Positions 30,080 to 41,766 are shown, numbered from the stretch's first letter. The stretch is 64,000 bases of DNA from Lacticaseibacillus saniviri JCM 17471 = DSM 24301 (GCF_001311785.1 NZ_BBBX01000013.1:1-64000); one strand, 5' to 3'. Notes: generated by a model from the letters alone, not told the origin. Program-made: numbers and translations.

Positions 30080-31649
30080 TTACTTTGCGTATTCAATTGC
30101 ACGCATTTCGCGAATCACAGTGACCTTGATATGCCCAGGATATTGGAGTTCTTCTTCAATCTCGGAACGAATATCATGCGCCAAAATCACGGATTCATCA
30201 TCACTGAGCGCTTCGGGTTTAACAACAACTCGAATCTCACGTCCGGCTTGGATCGCGAAACTGTGATCCACACCGGGATGATGATTGGCAATGCTTTCGA
30301 GCTTTTCAAGTCGATGCAAGTAATTCTCAAGTGATTCGGAGCGGGCGCCTGGCCGTGCTGCAGAAATTGCATCACTAGCCGCGACAAGTACCGCAATCAC
30401 GCTTGTTGGTTCAACATCACCGTGGTGCGATGCAATTGTATTGACCACCACAGCTGGTTCTTTGTATTTCTTAGAGATCTCGACGCCGATCTCGACGTGC
30501 GAACCGTCGACTTCATGATCAAGCGCTTTCCCAATATCATGTAATAATCCCGCACGCTTTGCCAACGTGACATCTTCACCGAGTTCTGCCGCTAGCACAC
30601 CGGCCAATTTGGCGACTTGAATCGAGTGATCCAAGACGTTTTGGCCGTAACTGGTTCTGAAGTGCAGACGACCCAAAATCTTGATTAAGTCAGGATGCAT
30701 ACTGTGAATCCCGACATCAAACAGGGCCTGCTCCCCAATCTCACGAATGCGACCGTCCATTTCCTTGCGCGCCTTGTCGACCATTTCTTCAATGCGTGCT
30801 GGATGAATTCGGCCATCTTGAATTAATTTTTCGAGTGCAATCCGCGCGATTTCGCGACGATTGGATCAAAACCGCTGAGCACAACCGCTTCCGGTGTGTC
30901 ATCGATAATTAAGTCAATCCCTGTTAACGTTTCTAAGGTCCGGATATTACGGCCTTCACGACCAATAATGCGTCCCTTCATATCGTCATTAGGTAAGTTA
31001 ACCACCGTCACTGTGGACTCAGCCACAATGTCGGATGCGCTACGTTGAATGGCATCCGCAATCAAGGAACGTGCCGTTTGGTCAGCCTTGGCTTTCGCCT
31101 CTGCTTCACTTTCTTTGATCAAGCTGGCTCGTTCGTGTGTCAATTCTGCCTTTGCAGTATCCAACACTTGCTTTTGCGCTTCTTCGTGGGTTAACTCAGC
31201 AATCCGTTCAAGTTCCGTTTGCTGCTTGGCAATTTCGGTAGTGATATCTCGTTCACGTTCATCTAATTGTTGCTGGCGTTCATTGAGGTTTGCTTCGCGA
31301 TCTGAAACGCTCTGTTCTTTACGATCGAGCACTTCATCCCGATGATCCAAGGCTTCTTCGCGTTGCAATACCCGATGCTCGGACTGTTGAACTTCCGCCC
31401 GTCGTTCCTTTAACTCAGCCTCAACTTGGCCGCGATATTGATGGGTTTCGTCCTTCGCCTCGAGAACTGTTTCTTTTTTAACGTTGCCGCTTCTTTCTTA
31501 GCGGTCTCAATGATTCCCTCTGCAGTGTGACCCGCATTTTTCAAATCATTGGCGTAATGCCGCTTTTGAATCAAAGCGCCAATCAATAAGCCAACCGCTA
31601 ACGCGATGATTGCTGCGGGGATTATTGAGACCAGTAATGCTGAACTCAT
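30080..31649 (-). CDS. rny: Ribonuclease Y (two frameshifts)
   Basis: Membrane-anchored endoribonuclease that initiates mRNA decay. In order: an N-terminal helix ([19 protein letters not shown]), a long coiled coil, a KH domain ([19 protein letters not shown]) and an HD domain ([21 protein letters not shown]). Frame breaks near 31480 (A run after TLKK) and 30850 ([13 protein letters not shown]) each need one base. Corrected length is about 523 residues. A strong promoter lies upstream; downstream is the terminator before tagO. Confidence 0.93.
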
Positions 31650-31730
31650 CTTTTCACCTCCGCATCATCTAAGCGATTCATCATTTTTGATTAACCAATC
31701 TTCGATGCTATTTTATTATTACACTAATCG

Positions 31731-31759
31731 ATTGTACTGGTTACGCCGCAGACTGTCAA
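31731..31759 (-). promoter_or_regulatory. Promoter of rny
   Basis: TTGACA (31759-31754) and TACAAT (31736-31731) with a 17-base spacer on the minus strand, about 75 bases before the rny start. The rest of the 298-base gap (31650-31947) holds the recA terminator and nothing else I can identify. Confidence 0.75.
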
Positions 31760-31880
31760 TATCCATCACAAGCATATCATGGGGCAATAAAAGGCTTCCA
31801 ACTTACTCGATCACCTGATCCTGCTTGCTTTCTCCGTTGCCGATTAAAACAACACTTCAACGCAAAATGTCTTCCAGTTC

Positions 31881-31926
31881 AAAAAAAGAGACTGTACCAG
31901 ACCCGATTGGATCAGCACAACCTCTT
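31881..31926 (-). terminator. Terminator after recA
   Basis: An imperfect hairpin (AAAAGAGGTTGTGCTGATCC / GGTCTGGTACAGTCTCTTTT) ending in seven T on the minus strand, about 20 bases after the recA stop. Confidence 0.75.
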
Positions 31927-31947
31927 TTCACGTATTTTAACTCGCGC

Positions 31948-33033
31948 TTATTCTTCTTTTTCGCCGTCAAACAGTTCGGTTTCAGCAGCCTTAGCATCAG
32001 CAGGCTTTTCTGCCGCCTCAGCATCGTCACCTTCAACCGCACCGTCCATGCCATAAGCGGCACGAACCTTGGCCCGAATTTCGGTTTGAACTTCAGGATG
32101 TTCGACAAGGTAAGTCTTGGCATTCTCACGTCCTTGACCGATACGATCGTCTCCATAGCCATACCAAGAACCCGCCTTAGAGACAATGTCCTTTTCAACA
32201 GCCATGTCGATCAATTCACCGGTCTGTGAAATCCCTTGACCATACATGATATCGACTTCAGCCACTCGGAATGGTGGCGCAACCTTGTTCTTGACCACTT
32301 TGATCTTGGTCCGGTTACCAATCACATTGGTCCCGTCCTTAATCTGTTCAGCGCGCCGCACTTCTAAACGAACGGTCGCGTAGAACTTCAATGCACGGCC
32401 ACCAGGTGTGGTTTCGGGGTTACCAAACATAATCCCAACCTTTTCACGAATCTGGTTGATAAACAACGCAATGGTCTTGGTCTTGTTGATTGAGCCCGAG
32501 AGCTTACGCAAAGCTTGTGACATCAAACGCGCTTGTAAGCCCACATGCGCGTCACCCATTTCGCCTTCGATTTCGGCACGTGGAACCAAGGCAGCCACGG
32601 AATCGACAACCACAATATCAACGGCACCAGATGAAACTAAGGCATCAGCGATTTCCAAGCCTTGTTCCCCTGTGTCAGGTTGTGACAGCAGTAATTCATC
32701 GATATTGACCCCTAATGCGGATGCATATTTGGGATCCATCGCGTTTTCAGCATCGATGTAAGCGGCTGTCCCGCCTTGTTTTTGAACTTCGGCTACCGCG
32801 TGCAACGCGATTGTCGTCTTACCAGAACTTTCAGGTCCATAGATTTCAACAATCCGGCCACGAGGGAATCCGCCTACCCCGAGCGCTTCATCGAGTGCCA
32901 GTGAGCCACTTGAGATCGTTGAGATCCGTGTATCGACCTTGTCACCCATGCGCATAATGGAACCTTTACCGAAGTTTTTTTCAATCTTCTTTAATGCGGA
33001 GTCTAATGCTGCTTTTCGTTCGTCTTGAGCCAA
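31948..33033 (-). CDS. recA: Recombinase RecA
   Basis: A complete 361-residue RecA, which forms the strand-exchange filament and triggers LexA self-cleavage. Walker A GPESSGKT is near residues 66-73, and the L2 segment region ([26 protein letters not shown]) is intact. The C-terminus is acidic with an Ala-rich stretch as usual in lactobacilli. The start has AGAGGAGGG upstream. The promoter carries a clear LexA box. Confidence 0.98.
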   Translation of the reverse strand: MAQDERKAALDSALKKIEKNFGKGSIMRMGDKVDTRISTISSGSLALDEALGVGGFPRGRIVEIYGPESSGKTTIALHAVAEVQKQGGTAAYIDAENAMDPKYASALGVNIDELLLSQPDTGEQGLEIADALVSSGAVDIVVVDSVAALVPRAEIEGEMGDAHVGLQARLMSQALRKLSGSINKTKTIALFINQIREKVGIMFGNPETTPGGRALKFYATVRLEVRRAEQIKDGTNVIGNRTKIKVVKNKVAPPFRVAEVDIMYGQGISQTGELIDMAVEKDIVSKAGSWYGYGDDRIGQGRENAKTYLVEHPEVQTEIRAKVRAAYGMDGAVEGDDAEAAEKPADAKAAETELFDGEKEE

Positions 33034-33065
33034 AACAAGCCCTCCTCTGTAATTATCATATATTT

Positions 33066-33094
33066 ATGATACCTTTCTCAGCGGGGAATAGCAA
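33066..33094 (-). promoter_or_regulatory. Promoter of recA
   Basis: TTGCTA (33094-33089) and TATCAT (33071-33066) with a 17-base spacer. An inverted repeat TATCATA/TATGATA (33054-33071) overlaps the -10. Confidence 0.65.
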
Positions 33095-33101
33095 GAAAAA
33101 T

Positions 33102-33115
33102 CGAACAAACGTTCT
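33102..33115 (-). promoter_or_regulatory. LexA/DinR box upstream of recA
   Basis: CGAACAAACGTTCT matches the Gram-positive SOS box CGAACRNRYGTTYC at 13 of 14 positions and lies just upstream of the recA -35 element. Confidence 0.85.
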
Positions 33116-33119
33116 GTGA

Positions 33120-34367
33120 TTAATGTTTCTCTTTCAGTTGCTTCAGCAGATCAAACAATCCGGTCTTAACCGCACGATAGCGCACATCGTGGCGGCTACC
33201 TGGGAAGTGATAGAGCGTTGCAGTTGGTTCTTGATTGCGCATCGCGATACCAATCCACACGGTCCCAGCGGGCTGGCCTTCCAACTCATCGGGACCTGCC
33301 ACGCCGGTGAAGCTAATGGCAATATCCGCATCCGTTTGTGTGAGTGCACCCGTCGCCATTTGTTTGGCCGTGGCCTCACTCACAATGCCTTGTTGCTCTA
33401 ATGTCGCTTGATCGAGCTTCAAGAAACTTGCCTTAGTAGCTGGCGCATAGGTCACAAAGCCACCATCAAAGACAGCGGAGACGCCTGAAACATCGCCCAG
33501 CGTCGCCTGAAAAGCACCCGCGGTCAAACTTTCGGCCGCCGTCACATGTAATTGTTGTCGTTTCAACTCGTTGACAACCACATCGACTAACTCAGTGCTG
33601 TCACCGTAGCCATAGAAATATTGCCCGACCCGATGCATAATTTCGGCTTCCAGTGGGTCTAACAGCGCATTGGCTGCTGCCTCATCGCCCGCACTCGCTG
33701 TGATCCGCAGTGTCACTTCATAATCCTTGATGTAAGTCGCTAGGGTCGGATTCGTTTGATTATCAATGAGATCTTTGAGCTGTGTCACGAGTGCTGATTC
33801 ACCGATACCAAAGAACCGCAACACACGGCTTTGGATGATCGCGTCACTGTGCAGCTGTGCGGCTAACCGTGGCACCAATTCATTTTGGACCATGGGCTCA
33901 AATTCCTTAGGTGGGCCAGGTAACAGAACAAATTGTGTGTTGTTGAACGTCGTCATGGCGCCGACCGCTAAGCCCACCGCATTCTTCAGCGGTTCAGCAT
34001 CGAGTGGCAACATCGCCTGTACCCGATTGTTTGGTGTCAATTCTTTTTGCTGTTGTTCGCCCCATGCAATAAGTTTTTGAATCGCATCAAAATTCACGAC
34101 GAGTGGCTTACCGATGTGCTGTGCCAGTGTTTGCTTGGTCAAATCATCCTCGGTTGGGCCAAGGCCACCGATCAAAATAACCAGGTCAGCGCGGTCTTCG
34201 GCCACACTAATCACCTTATCCAAGCGTTCACCATTATCTCCAACAACTTGTTGATAATGACTGGTAATGCCTAGCGCGGTCAATTGCTTGGCCATGTAGC
34301 TGGCATTCGTATTCACAATCTGACCCATCAAAATCTCGGTGCCTACTGCAATAATTTCTGCTTCCAT
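33120..34367 (-). CDS. cinA: CinA family protein (competence/damage-inducible; NMN amidohydrolase domain)
   Basis: A complete 415-residue two-domain CinA. The N-terminal molybdopterin-binding-like domain (residues 1-170, with MEAEIIAVGTEILMGQIVN and GGLGPTEDDLT) and the C-terminal nicotinamide-mononucleotide amidohydrolase domain (AAESLTAGAFQATLGDVSG through SFTGVAGPDELEGQPAGTVWIG) are intact. CinA is often cotranscribed with recA in Firmicutes; here it lies directly upstream of the recA SOS promoter. Role: NMN salvage and, in some species, bringing RecA to incoming DNA. Confidence 0.95.
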   Translation of the reverse strand: MEAEIIAVGTEILMGQIVNTNASYMAKQLTALGITSHYQQVVGDNGERLDKVISVAEDRADLVILIGGLGPTEDDLTKQTLAQHIGKPLVVNFDAIQKLIAWGEQQQKELTPNNRVQAMLPLDAEPLKNAVGLAVGAMTTFNNTQFVLLPGPPKEFEPMVQNELVPRLAAQLHSDAIIQSRVLRFFGIGESALVTQLKDLIDNQTNPTLATYIKDYEVTLRITASAGDEAAANALLDPLEAEIMHRVGQYFYGYGDSTELVDVVVNELKRQQLHVTAAESLTAGAFQATLGDVSGVSAVFDGGFVTYAPATKASFLKLDQATLEQQGIVSEATAKQMATGALTQTDADIAISFTGVAGPDELEGQPAGTVWIGIAMRNQEPTATLYHFPGSRHDVRYRAVKTGLFDLLKQLKEKH

Positions 34368-34452
34368 TCTTCCACCCTCATCTCTAAGATTCGCAAACCG
34401 CCTTCAGTTTAGCACGAGTCTGCGTGAATTTCTTGTTCCAACTTTGATGCCA

Positions 34453-34488
34453 CAAAATAGAGCTGAGACACGGTGTCTCGAGCTCTAT
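34453..34488 (-). terminator. Terminator after pgsA
   Basis: A tight hairpin with arms ATAGAGCT(C)GAGAC / GTCTCAGCTCTAT followed by TTTTG on the minus strand. Confidence 0.8.
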
Positions 34489-34494
34489 GCTTGG

Positions 34495-35072
34495 TTAAAA
34501 TGAATCTGAAAAGACGCTGCGGTTCTTGTAGAAATATTCCACGCCGGAGTAAATCGTGAAGAACACCGCGATATAAAACAGAATCAACGCCATTGGGATA
34601 TGCAAAGCAGCAAATCCCGCATTGTTGATCATCAACAAGATAATCGCCAACATCTGCGTCGTTGTCTTAATCTTACCAGGCCATGCCGCAGCCAGCACTT
34701 CACCCTCATTAGAGAGTAATAAGCGCAGGCCAGTAACGGCAAGTTCACGCCACAAAATGACGGCCGTTGCCCATGCAGGCACTTGGCCCGCTGCTGTTAA
34801 GTAGATAAAGGCTGTCATTACCAACAACTTGTCCGCCAGTGGATCGGCAAACTTACCGAAGTTCGTGACCAAGTGATTGGCGCGCGCAATTTTGCCGTCC
34901 GCCAAATCCGTCAGTGATGCCACCACAAAATCAACATCGCGATAAACCAGCTCAGCGCGATCTTGGTTCCAAGAATCGTGATGCTGCCTGCTGGCCAATT
35001 CAGTGCGAGCATGAGGGTAAAAATCGGAATTAAAATAATCCGCCCCATGGTTAACTTATTGGGTAAATTCAT
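34495..35072 (-). CDS. pgsA: CDP-diacylglycerol-glycerol-3-phosphate 3-phosphatidyltransferase (one frameshift)
   Basis: Makes phosphatidylglycerol phosphate, precursor of the main anionic phospholipid. The CDP-alcohol phosphotransferase motif is complete: DGKIARANHLVTNFGKFADP followed by LADK. The start MNLPNKLTMGRI lies at 35072; the frame breaks near 34930 (MLIF-VVASLTD) where a T run is one short. Corrected length is 192 residues, typical. It follows the RodZ-like gene, as in many Firmicutes. Confidence 0.94.
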
Positions 35073-35083
35073 CTCAGTGCCTC

Positions 35084-35974
35084 CTAGTTTGCGGCCGTGG
35101 CCGTAAAGGTGATTGTGCGCACGATGCTGTCGCCGCCTTGAAGATCGACATTCGCATCATTCAACTTGATGCTTGTGACAGGTGCGTTACCAGATTTGAC
35201 TTCAAATGAGGTCACACCGTCCGCAATGGCGACCGTTTGTGGGGCACTCTCTGAAACAGAGCCCTGCCAAGTGGTTGTGCCATTGACAATCACAGAGATC
35301 CACGCGGTTGCACTCGTTGTTGACAAGGTTAACTTATTGCCGGTCTTAGGCAAGTTGGTTACCGTGACAGCTTGGGTTGCACCCGTTGCTGCCGCTGCCT
35401 TGACGCTCAACTTGTTCTTATCAGCTTTATCGCTGCTGCTTGAAGACTTACTTTCGGTCTTCTTGCTGCTTGCACTTGAGGTCTTCTTACTGCTTGAAGA
35501 CTCACTTTGCTTAATGGAAACACTGGATGAATCAACTGGGATTGCTGGCTTGTTATTGGATTGTGATTGCCGAATCGTGATGACGTAAACGCCCGCAATG
35601 ATTAATAAGGCAATCAGTGCAATCACGATTTGTGGTAAGTAGCGCTTAAAGAAGCTTGGCTTAGCCGCATCACCTGAACGACTCAAACGACTGTAGCTCT
35701 TTTCAGCTGGTTGCTCAGTCGCTTCAGGTTGCTGTTGCGGTGCGGGCACGTCTTCTTGAAACTCGTTCAATAAGGCGTCGCCATCTAAGCCAACCGTCTG
35801 TGCGTATTGTTTGATAAATGCTCTCACATAAAAATCACCGGGAAGCGCATCAAAACGCCCCTCTTCAATCGCAATCAAATAGCGCTTTTGAATTTTTGTG
35901 ATTTGTTGTAAGTCATCAATGGTATAGCCCTTTTCAGTACGGGCTTCCCGTAATTTTTGCCCAATCTCATCCAT
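35084..35974 (-). CDS. RodZ-like protein: HTH domain, one membrane helix, extracytoplasmic DUF4115
   Basis: A 296-residue protein with an N-terminal Cro/XRE-type HTH (residues 5-65, LREARTEKGYTIDDLQQITKIQKRYLIAIEEG pattern), a basic segment, one transmembrane helix (near 120-140), a low-complexity Ser/Lys-rich linker (near 150-190) and a C-terminal beta domain of the DUF4115 type. This is the architecture of RodZ, which links MreB filaments to the elongation machinery. Bacillus ymfM is the positional equivalent, next to ymfI/H/F and pgsA. Confidence 0.88.
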   Translation of the reverse strand: MDEIGQKLREARTEKGYTIDDLQQITKIQKRYLIAIEEGRFDALPGDFYVRAFIKQYAQTVGLDGDALLNEFQEDVPAPQQQPEATEQPAEKSYSRLSRSGDAAKPSFFKRYLPQIVIALIALLIIAGVYVITIRQSQSNNKPAIPVDSSSVSIKQSESSSSKKTSSASSKKTESKSSSSSDKADKNKLSVKAAAATGATQAVTVTNLPKTGNKLTLSTTSATAWISVIVNGTTTWQGSVSESAPQTVAIADGVTSFEVKSGNAPVTSIKLNDANVDLQGGDSIVRTITFTATAAN

Positions 35975-36058
35975 TTGTTTTCTTCACCTGCTAGCATAAT
36001 ATGTTCAATTTTCAGTATAACATGAATCAAAGAGCGGATAAATTAAGAATTACTATAA

Positions 36059-36783
36059 TTACGCTAACCAACCGCCTGTGACGTACAGTGTTTGTCCCGT
36101 CAGATAACTCGCATCGACTTGCATTAACATGTTCACGTAGTAACTCACATCCGCTGGTTGGGCCAAGCGTGCGGCCGGAATCTCTTCCTTTACCGCAGCG
36201 AGTGTTTCCGGATCAAACATCGCATTCATCTGCGTGTCCACGGCCCCAGGTGCCACCACGTTAACCGTGATGCCCAGACTGGCAACTTCTTGCGCATAGG
36301 CGTGAACAAACGCCGATTGCGCGCCCTTGACGGTACTGTACCCGACTTCCATGGCGGAACCACTGGCACCGTATACGGAACCGATAAACACGATCCGACC
36401 GTGGCCACTGCGAGCCAGTGTGCGCTGCAGTGACGTCAGCAACAGCATAGGCGTCAGCAGATGCACCTGCATCAGCGCCTGTAACTCGGCTGCAGTTGAG
36501 TCCGCAAACAGGTGATAATACGTCTGGCCTTGCGCAAAACAACAGCATCAATACCCACTAATTGGGCAGCAAATGCTGTGGCCTCACTCGGCTGCGTGAA
36601 GTCATACGCCACCGTCACAAAATCCTGCTTGGGATAGTGCGTTGCCAGATCGCGCTGCAGCGCATCAACCTTAGTCTGGTTGTGTGTGTAATGCAGATAG
36701 AGTGACCAACCCGCTTTGGCCAATCGTTGCGCAATAGCGCCACCGATATCACCGGACGCGCCAAAAATCACCGCCATACTCAT
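36059..36783 (-). CDS. ymfI: Short-chain dehydrogenase/reductase, YmfI-like (one frameshift)
   Basis: An SDR-fold oxidoreductase of about 241 residues. The nucleotide motif GASGDIGGAIA is at residues 6-16 and the catalytic YSTVK near 143-147, with a Ser just before. The frame breaks near 36525 in the AQLVGIDAVVL region where one base is missing. It lies directly downstream of the two M16-like genes, one base overlapping, exactly as ymfI follows ymfF-ymfH in Bacillus. Substrate unknown; annotated elsewhere as 3-oxoacyl-ACP reductase-like. Confidence 0.88.
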
Positions 36784-38075
36784 TATTCAGCCTCAGGCAC
36801 AATGTGGAACACCGATACAGCATCCACATTGAAGAATTCAGCAGCACTCGCTCGCAAATCAGCCAAGGTGATGGCCTCGAGCTGACGCGGAAAGTCAAAG
36901 ATGCTGGTTTCACTGAAGCTCTGCGCACTGAGTTGATTGCTGATACCTTCCAGTGAATTCAAGGATTGATAGTACTTCCCAATGGCTGCCCGCTTGAGTT
37001 GGTTGAAACGCGTTTCGTTCAATTCTGGCTGTTCGGCACCCTTGGCGATGACATCGATGACGGCATCTGAAAATACGCCGGCATCGGCCACGTCACCACT
37101 GATTGTCGCGAAGTTGTACGTATCGGCTGTGGTGAAATCAAAATCAAAGGAATCATCAACAATGCCCTGATTGTACCAATCCAGATACTGTGTCGAGGAA
37201 TCGCCAAAGACCGCTTCAAGTAAGAGGCGAATCGTCAGGGATTGCTTCATGCCTTCAAATGTGTCAGCAATCGGTGTTAAGCCCTTAATTCCGACAATAC
37301 TCTTGGGACGCGTAATCGGCATCTCCAACAAACGATATGGCAGGATGGTGGTCACATCGTAGTCGGGTTCAACTCCACGCGTGAACGGTTGATTCACCAA
37401 CTGCTTCTTGGCTTGATTGCTGGCAACTAATTGCGCAATCGCCTCAGGGTCAACATTGCCGACCACCGTCAGCGTCATGTTGCTGGGCTGATAGAAGGTC
37501 TGATGCACTTGATACAGCATCTCCGGCGTGATTTTGGCAATCGATTCCTGTGTCCCGGCGACATCGATACGCACCGGATGCGTCGGATAGAGATTACCGA
37601 TCATGCCAAGATACAGCCGCCAATTAGGATCATCTTGATACATCTGAATTTCTTGACCGATAATGCCCTTTTCCTTATCCACCGATTGTTGGGTGAAATA
37701 GGGATCCTGAACAAAATCCAACAAGATTGTCAGGTTCTCGGCGACAGCATCCGTTGTTGAAAACAGGTAGCTGGTCTTGGTTGTCCCCGTGAAGGCATTA
37801 GCACTCGCACCCGTTTGGCCGAACAGATCAAAGGCATCGTGATCCGCCTTTTCAAACAACTTGTGTTCCAAGAAGTGCGCAATGCCATCCGGTTGGGTGA
37901 CAAATTGGGTCTCGCCCGCGGGCATAAATCGGGTGTCGATAGCGCCATAGTTGGCCGTCATCATCGCATAGGTCTTGTGATACTGTGGCTTGGGCACAAT
38001 CAACAGCGTCAGCCCATTATCGAGCACTTGGCGGTAGAGCGATTCGCCAACGTCAGAATAATCAATCTTCTCCAT
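36783..38075 (-). CDS. ymfH: M16-family zinc metalloprotease-like protein YmfH
   Basis: A complete 430-residue insulinase-fold protein. The inverted zinc motif HxxEH is present as HFLEHKLFE near residues 67-75, followed by the conserved NAFTGTTKTSYLF. It overlaps its partner ymfF by 14 bases. Pairs of an active (YmfH) and an inactive (YmfF) M16 subunit are usual, so the functional unit is probably a heterodimer. Cellular substrate unknown. Confidence 0.92.
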   Translation of the reverse strand: MEKIDYSDVGESLYRQVLDNGLTLLIVPKPQYHKTYAMMTANYGAIDTRFMPAGETQFVTQPDGIAHFLEHKLFEKADHDAFDLFGQTGASANAFTGTTKTSYLFSTTDAVAENLTILLDFVQDPYFTQQSVDKEKGIIGQEIQMYQDDPNWRLYLGMIGNLYPTHPVRIDVAGTQESIAKITPEMLYQVHQTFYQPSNMTLTVVGNVDPEAIAQLVASNQAKKQLVNQPFTRGVEPDYDVTTILPYRLLEMPITRPKSIVGIKGLTPIADTFEGMKQSLTIRLLLEAVFGDSSTQYLDWYNQGIVDDSFDFDFTTADTYNFATISGDVADAGVFSDAVIDVIAKGAEQPELNETRFNQLKRAAIGKYYQSLNSLEGISNQLSAQSFSETSIFDFPRQLEAITLADLRASAAEFFNVDAVSVFHIVPEAE

Positions 38076-39329
38076 TGTCTTGCCCTCCCGTGAGTAAATA
38101 GGTCGCTTCTAATGTCATTTGTGCGGCACTGGCTTGAATCATCGACTTGGTGACCTGGTTGACACCCGCCGTGAACGTCTCAAGGTCCATCGGTGCATTA
38201 GGCACCAATGCTTGATACAGCGCCTGATTGCTCAAGAAACGCGGATTGTCGTAGGCTGCCAAGCGATGGTTCAGCAGGCCATCCTTAATAATTTGAATTT
38301 GTTCGTCGGTGAAGTCACCGTCAATTAATTTTGGCGTTGCGCTTCAACCAGTTCGGTCACGCGCGCAACAGAATCCGCATCAATACCGGTTTGAACCAGC
38401 ATAAAGTGACGCAGCGCATCTAATTGGGAACTCGCGTAATATGCCAGGCTCTCTTTTTCACGCACATTGGTGAAGAGCAGGGACAGCGGTGAGCCACCAA
38501 ATAATGATTCCGTGACGATGGCCGCATAGTAAGCCGGGCCAAAGTCATCGATTGCCACATGGTAACCGAAGTTCAACTTGGCCTGATTGACGTTAGCTTG
38601 CACGGTTTCACTGCGTTGTTCGCCGATTTCGTGGTCATACGTGGCCAGTTGATTCAGCTCGGCCCGGGGTGTGAACGCGAATTGCTTGGCCAGACGAATC
38701 ACGTCTGCCTCTTCAAACTGCCCTAACACTGTGATTTCGATTTGATCTTCTTGAATCATCTGTTCATAGTAAGTGGCCATTTGTTGCGCATCTAACGTCA
38801 ACAGATCCTCGCGGCGACCAAAGCTTGGCGTTGCCTGATCGGGATCGGAGGCAAAGTAAAGCTGCTGCAGTCCTAACGCTGCTTGGGTCTGCCGATCATC
38901 ATCAAGCGAAGCCAAATAATCAGCCAAATTCTCGCGTTCGCGCTCGAAAGTCGCTTGATCAAAGGCCCCTTCTCTAATATTTGGCCGCAGCAAAATCCGC
39001 GCCAAAAAGCCAAAACCGTCCGCCATCAACGTGGTATCACTGAAGCGATCTGCAATCAAATTCAGCGTTGCAGAAACGCGGTGCAGCCGGCCTTCCCGGG
39101 CCACGCCGATGCCAAAACTGGCACCGAACATGTTCTCGAGATGAGCCGATAACTGTGCTTGTGTGGGGTAATCTTGACTATTTGTCTCTAATAAGCTGGT
39201 TAACAGTGTCCGCTTAGTCACCGTTGCTTGTGCTAACGGAGCAACAAATTGGACGCTAATACGTGTTGTTTTAAACTGATTCGTTTGAATCAGATTCAGG
39301 TGAACACCTGAAGTTAATTCGATTCTCAA
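38062..39329 (-). CDS. ymfF: M16-like protein YmfF, lacking the zinc motif (one frameshift)
   Basis: About 422 residues with the same fold as YmfH (begins MRIELTSGVHLNLIQTNQFKT-like) but without HxxEH: the equivalent region reads LLETNSQDYPTQAQLSAHLE. It is therefore the presumed non-catalytic partner. The frame breaks near 38333 (EAQRQ-KLIDGDFTDEQ) where an A is missing; the reading then continues to 38062. Confidence 0.9.
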
Positions 39330-39437
39330 ACGTTGTCGTCCTTTCAGGTTTAAATGACGAAGCCAAAATCGGCCGTCCTAGGTCGTTGTCTGTCACGAAT
39401 ACGCTCATCATACCAGACCAAACGCGCAATTGAAAAG

Positions 39438-41766
39438 TCAATCAGCAGGCTGGTTGGGGTCACCTGGAACGTGAGTCGCATACACTTTGCGTGGTTTACT
39501 GCCCTCACTCTTACCGATAATCCCATGATCTTCCAAATCATCGATCAAGCGTGCCGCGCGATTGTAACCAATACGGAAATGGCGCTGCAAAAGCGATGTC
39601 GACGCCTTTTGTTCTTGAATGACAAAGGCGACGGCATCTTCATAATACTCATCCTCAGAGCTACCATTCTCGCTCGTTTCAACTTGATCGCTGGGTTCCA
39701 TTTCTTCTTCGTAGGCCGGTTCCACCTGCTTGGTGATCGCTTGAACGACCGCTTCAACATCCGCCGAATCGATATAGGCGCCTTGAATCCGGACAGGTTT
39801 GTTGGCATCAATCGGTTGATACAGCATATCACCGCGACCCAACAGCTTTTCAGCGCCGTTGGCATCAAGAATCGTCCGTGAATCAATCCCAGACGACACC
39901 GCAAATGCGATCCGTGATGGGATATTGGCCTTAATCAGCCCGGTAATGACATCCACACTTGGCCGCTGTGTCGCGATAATCACGTGAATCCCGGCAGCCC
40001 GGGCCATTTGGGCCAACCGCACAATCGCGGTTTCGACCTCGGCACCGGCGACCATCATCAAGTCACTCAATTCATCGACAATTACCACGATGTACGGCAT
40101 CTTCGTGAGTGTTGGATCATCACTTTCGGCCACCTTCTTGTTGTATTCGGTCACATTCCGGACACCACCAGCGGCAAAACGCTCGTAGCGACTTTCCATT
40201 TCCCGAATCACATTGTTGAGGGCGCTCGGTGCCTTTTTGGCCTCGGTCACAACGGGCGTCAACAAGTGTGGCACCCCGTTATAGACGGAGAGTTCCACCT
40301 TCTTGGGGTCGATCAACATGAGCCGCACATCACTCGGCTTGGTCGTCATCAAAATACTGGTGATGATGACATTGATGACAACCGATTTCCCAGAACCAGT
40401 GGCCCCCGCAATCAACAGATGAGGCATCTTGGTCAAATCAAAGGTCACCACTTGGCCATTCAGATCTTTCCCTAAAGGAATCACTAATGGCTTGTCGGGG
40501 TGACTCGGGGTTGCGGCGAGCACTTCGCGGTAACCGACCATCGCGACTTGGCGGTTAGGCACTTCAATCCCGATTAAGGATTTGCCCGGAATAGGCGCTT
40601 CAATCCGGATATCTTTTGCTGCCATGGCGAGTGCCAAGTCATCCGCGAGGTTCACAATCTTGCTGACCTTCACCCCGATGGCGGGTTGAATCTCGTATTG
40701 CGTGATGGCCGGTCCCAAGGTGGCGGATTTAACCGTCACATCGACGCCAAAACTGCTGAACGTCTGACCCAGGATTTGGCGGTTGTGCTTGATAATATCG
40801 TATTCATCTTTTTGATCCACTGGCGGTGTTGGTGTCAGGAGATCGATATCTGGTAACTGATACGCATCGGCCTGTGGATCAGCCAAGCTTGGTATCGCTG
40901 TGGCTTTGTCATCTGCTTCTGGTTCTGGCTCGGTGGTGCGCTTCACCGGTGCTGGCGTCGAAGGTGTGTCCGGTTTAGCGGTATGAATCGTGAAGGCATC
41001 ATCAGCGACAGTGTCTGCCGTATCAGGTGCGGACGCTTCCGGTTCCGGCATCACACTTGCCACAGGTTTTGGTTTCAATTTTGATTGTGTTTTTGGCTTA
41101 GGTTTGCGTTCCGGTTTAGGCAATGTGGCAAAACCATTGATCACACCTTGCCAACCGCGAACGAGGCCCTGCCCGCAGCGACCCAGAAACTGAAAGAGCT
41201 GTTGCGGTGAGACGTTGAAGAAGCAGAGCCCGCTGATCAAGATGCCAAGACTGGCTGCCAGGCGGGTGCCAATCGGTGCAATCAACGGCAGTAAAAAGCC
41301 GCTCAATACACCGCCCAGCATCCCACCACCAACACGGGTGCTGGTCGCCATGACCATGAAGTCATTTTGCAGCAGATGCCATGTGGCAATAACGTAGTGG
41401 CTGTGAATGTTTAATGTATCAAAGAGCTGCACACTCAACAGCGTCAGCACGCTGATAGCGAGCACCCCTGTTCCCACCAGGATACGGGTGGCAATCAGTG
41501 GCAGTTTGCCTGACATCAATAACCATAGGCCCAGGGCGCTGAAGCCCACTGTCGCCACCAAATAGAGGTCGCCGACAACCAACCGAAAAACATTGGCCAG
41601 GAAGACCCCCATGATGCCTAATTGAAATGTTGCGAGTAAGCCGACAACGAGGAAGGCGGCCCCAAGCCAATTGAGTGTATGATTGACCTTTTTAGCCGGG
41701 CGTTTGCGCGGTGTCGATTTACGAGCTGGTCGTTTACGTGTTGTTGCGCGGCGTTTTTTGTGCCAT
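39438..41766 (-). CDS. ftsK: DNA translocase FtsK/SpoIIIE (frameshift in the first codons)
   Basis: About 775 residues. A basic N-terminus, four or five membrane helices (to about residue 200), a long Pro/Lys/Thr/Glu-rich linker, then the RecA-like motor with Walker A AGATGSGKSVVIN, Walker B VVIVDELSDLMM and the C-terminal winged-helix gamma domain (SLLQRHFRIGYNRAARLIDDLE). The ATG at 41766 has GGGAGGAAG upstream but the frame shifts in the A6 run right after codon 4; correcting it joins the lysine/arginine-rich start to the rest. The motor pumps chromosomal DNA through the septum. Confidence 0.93.
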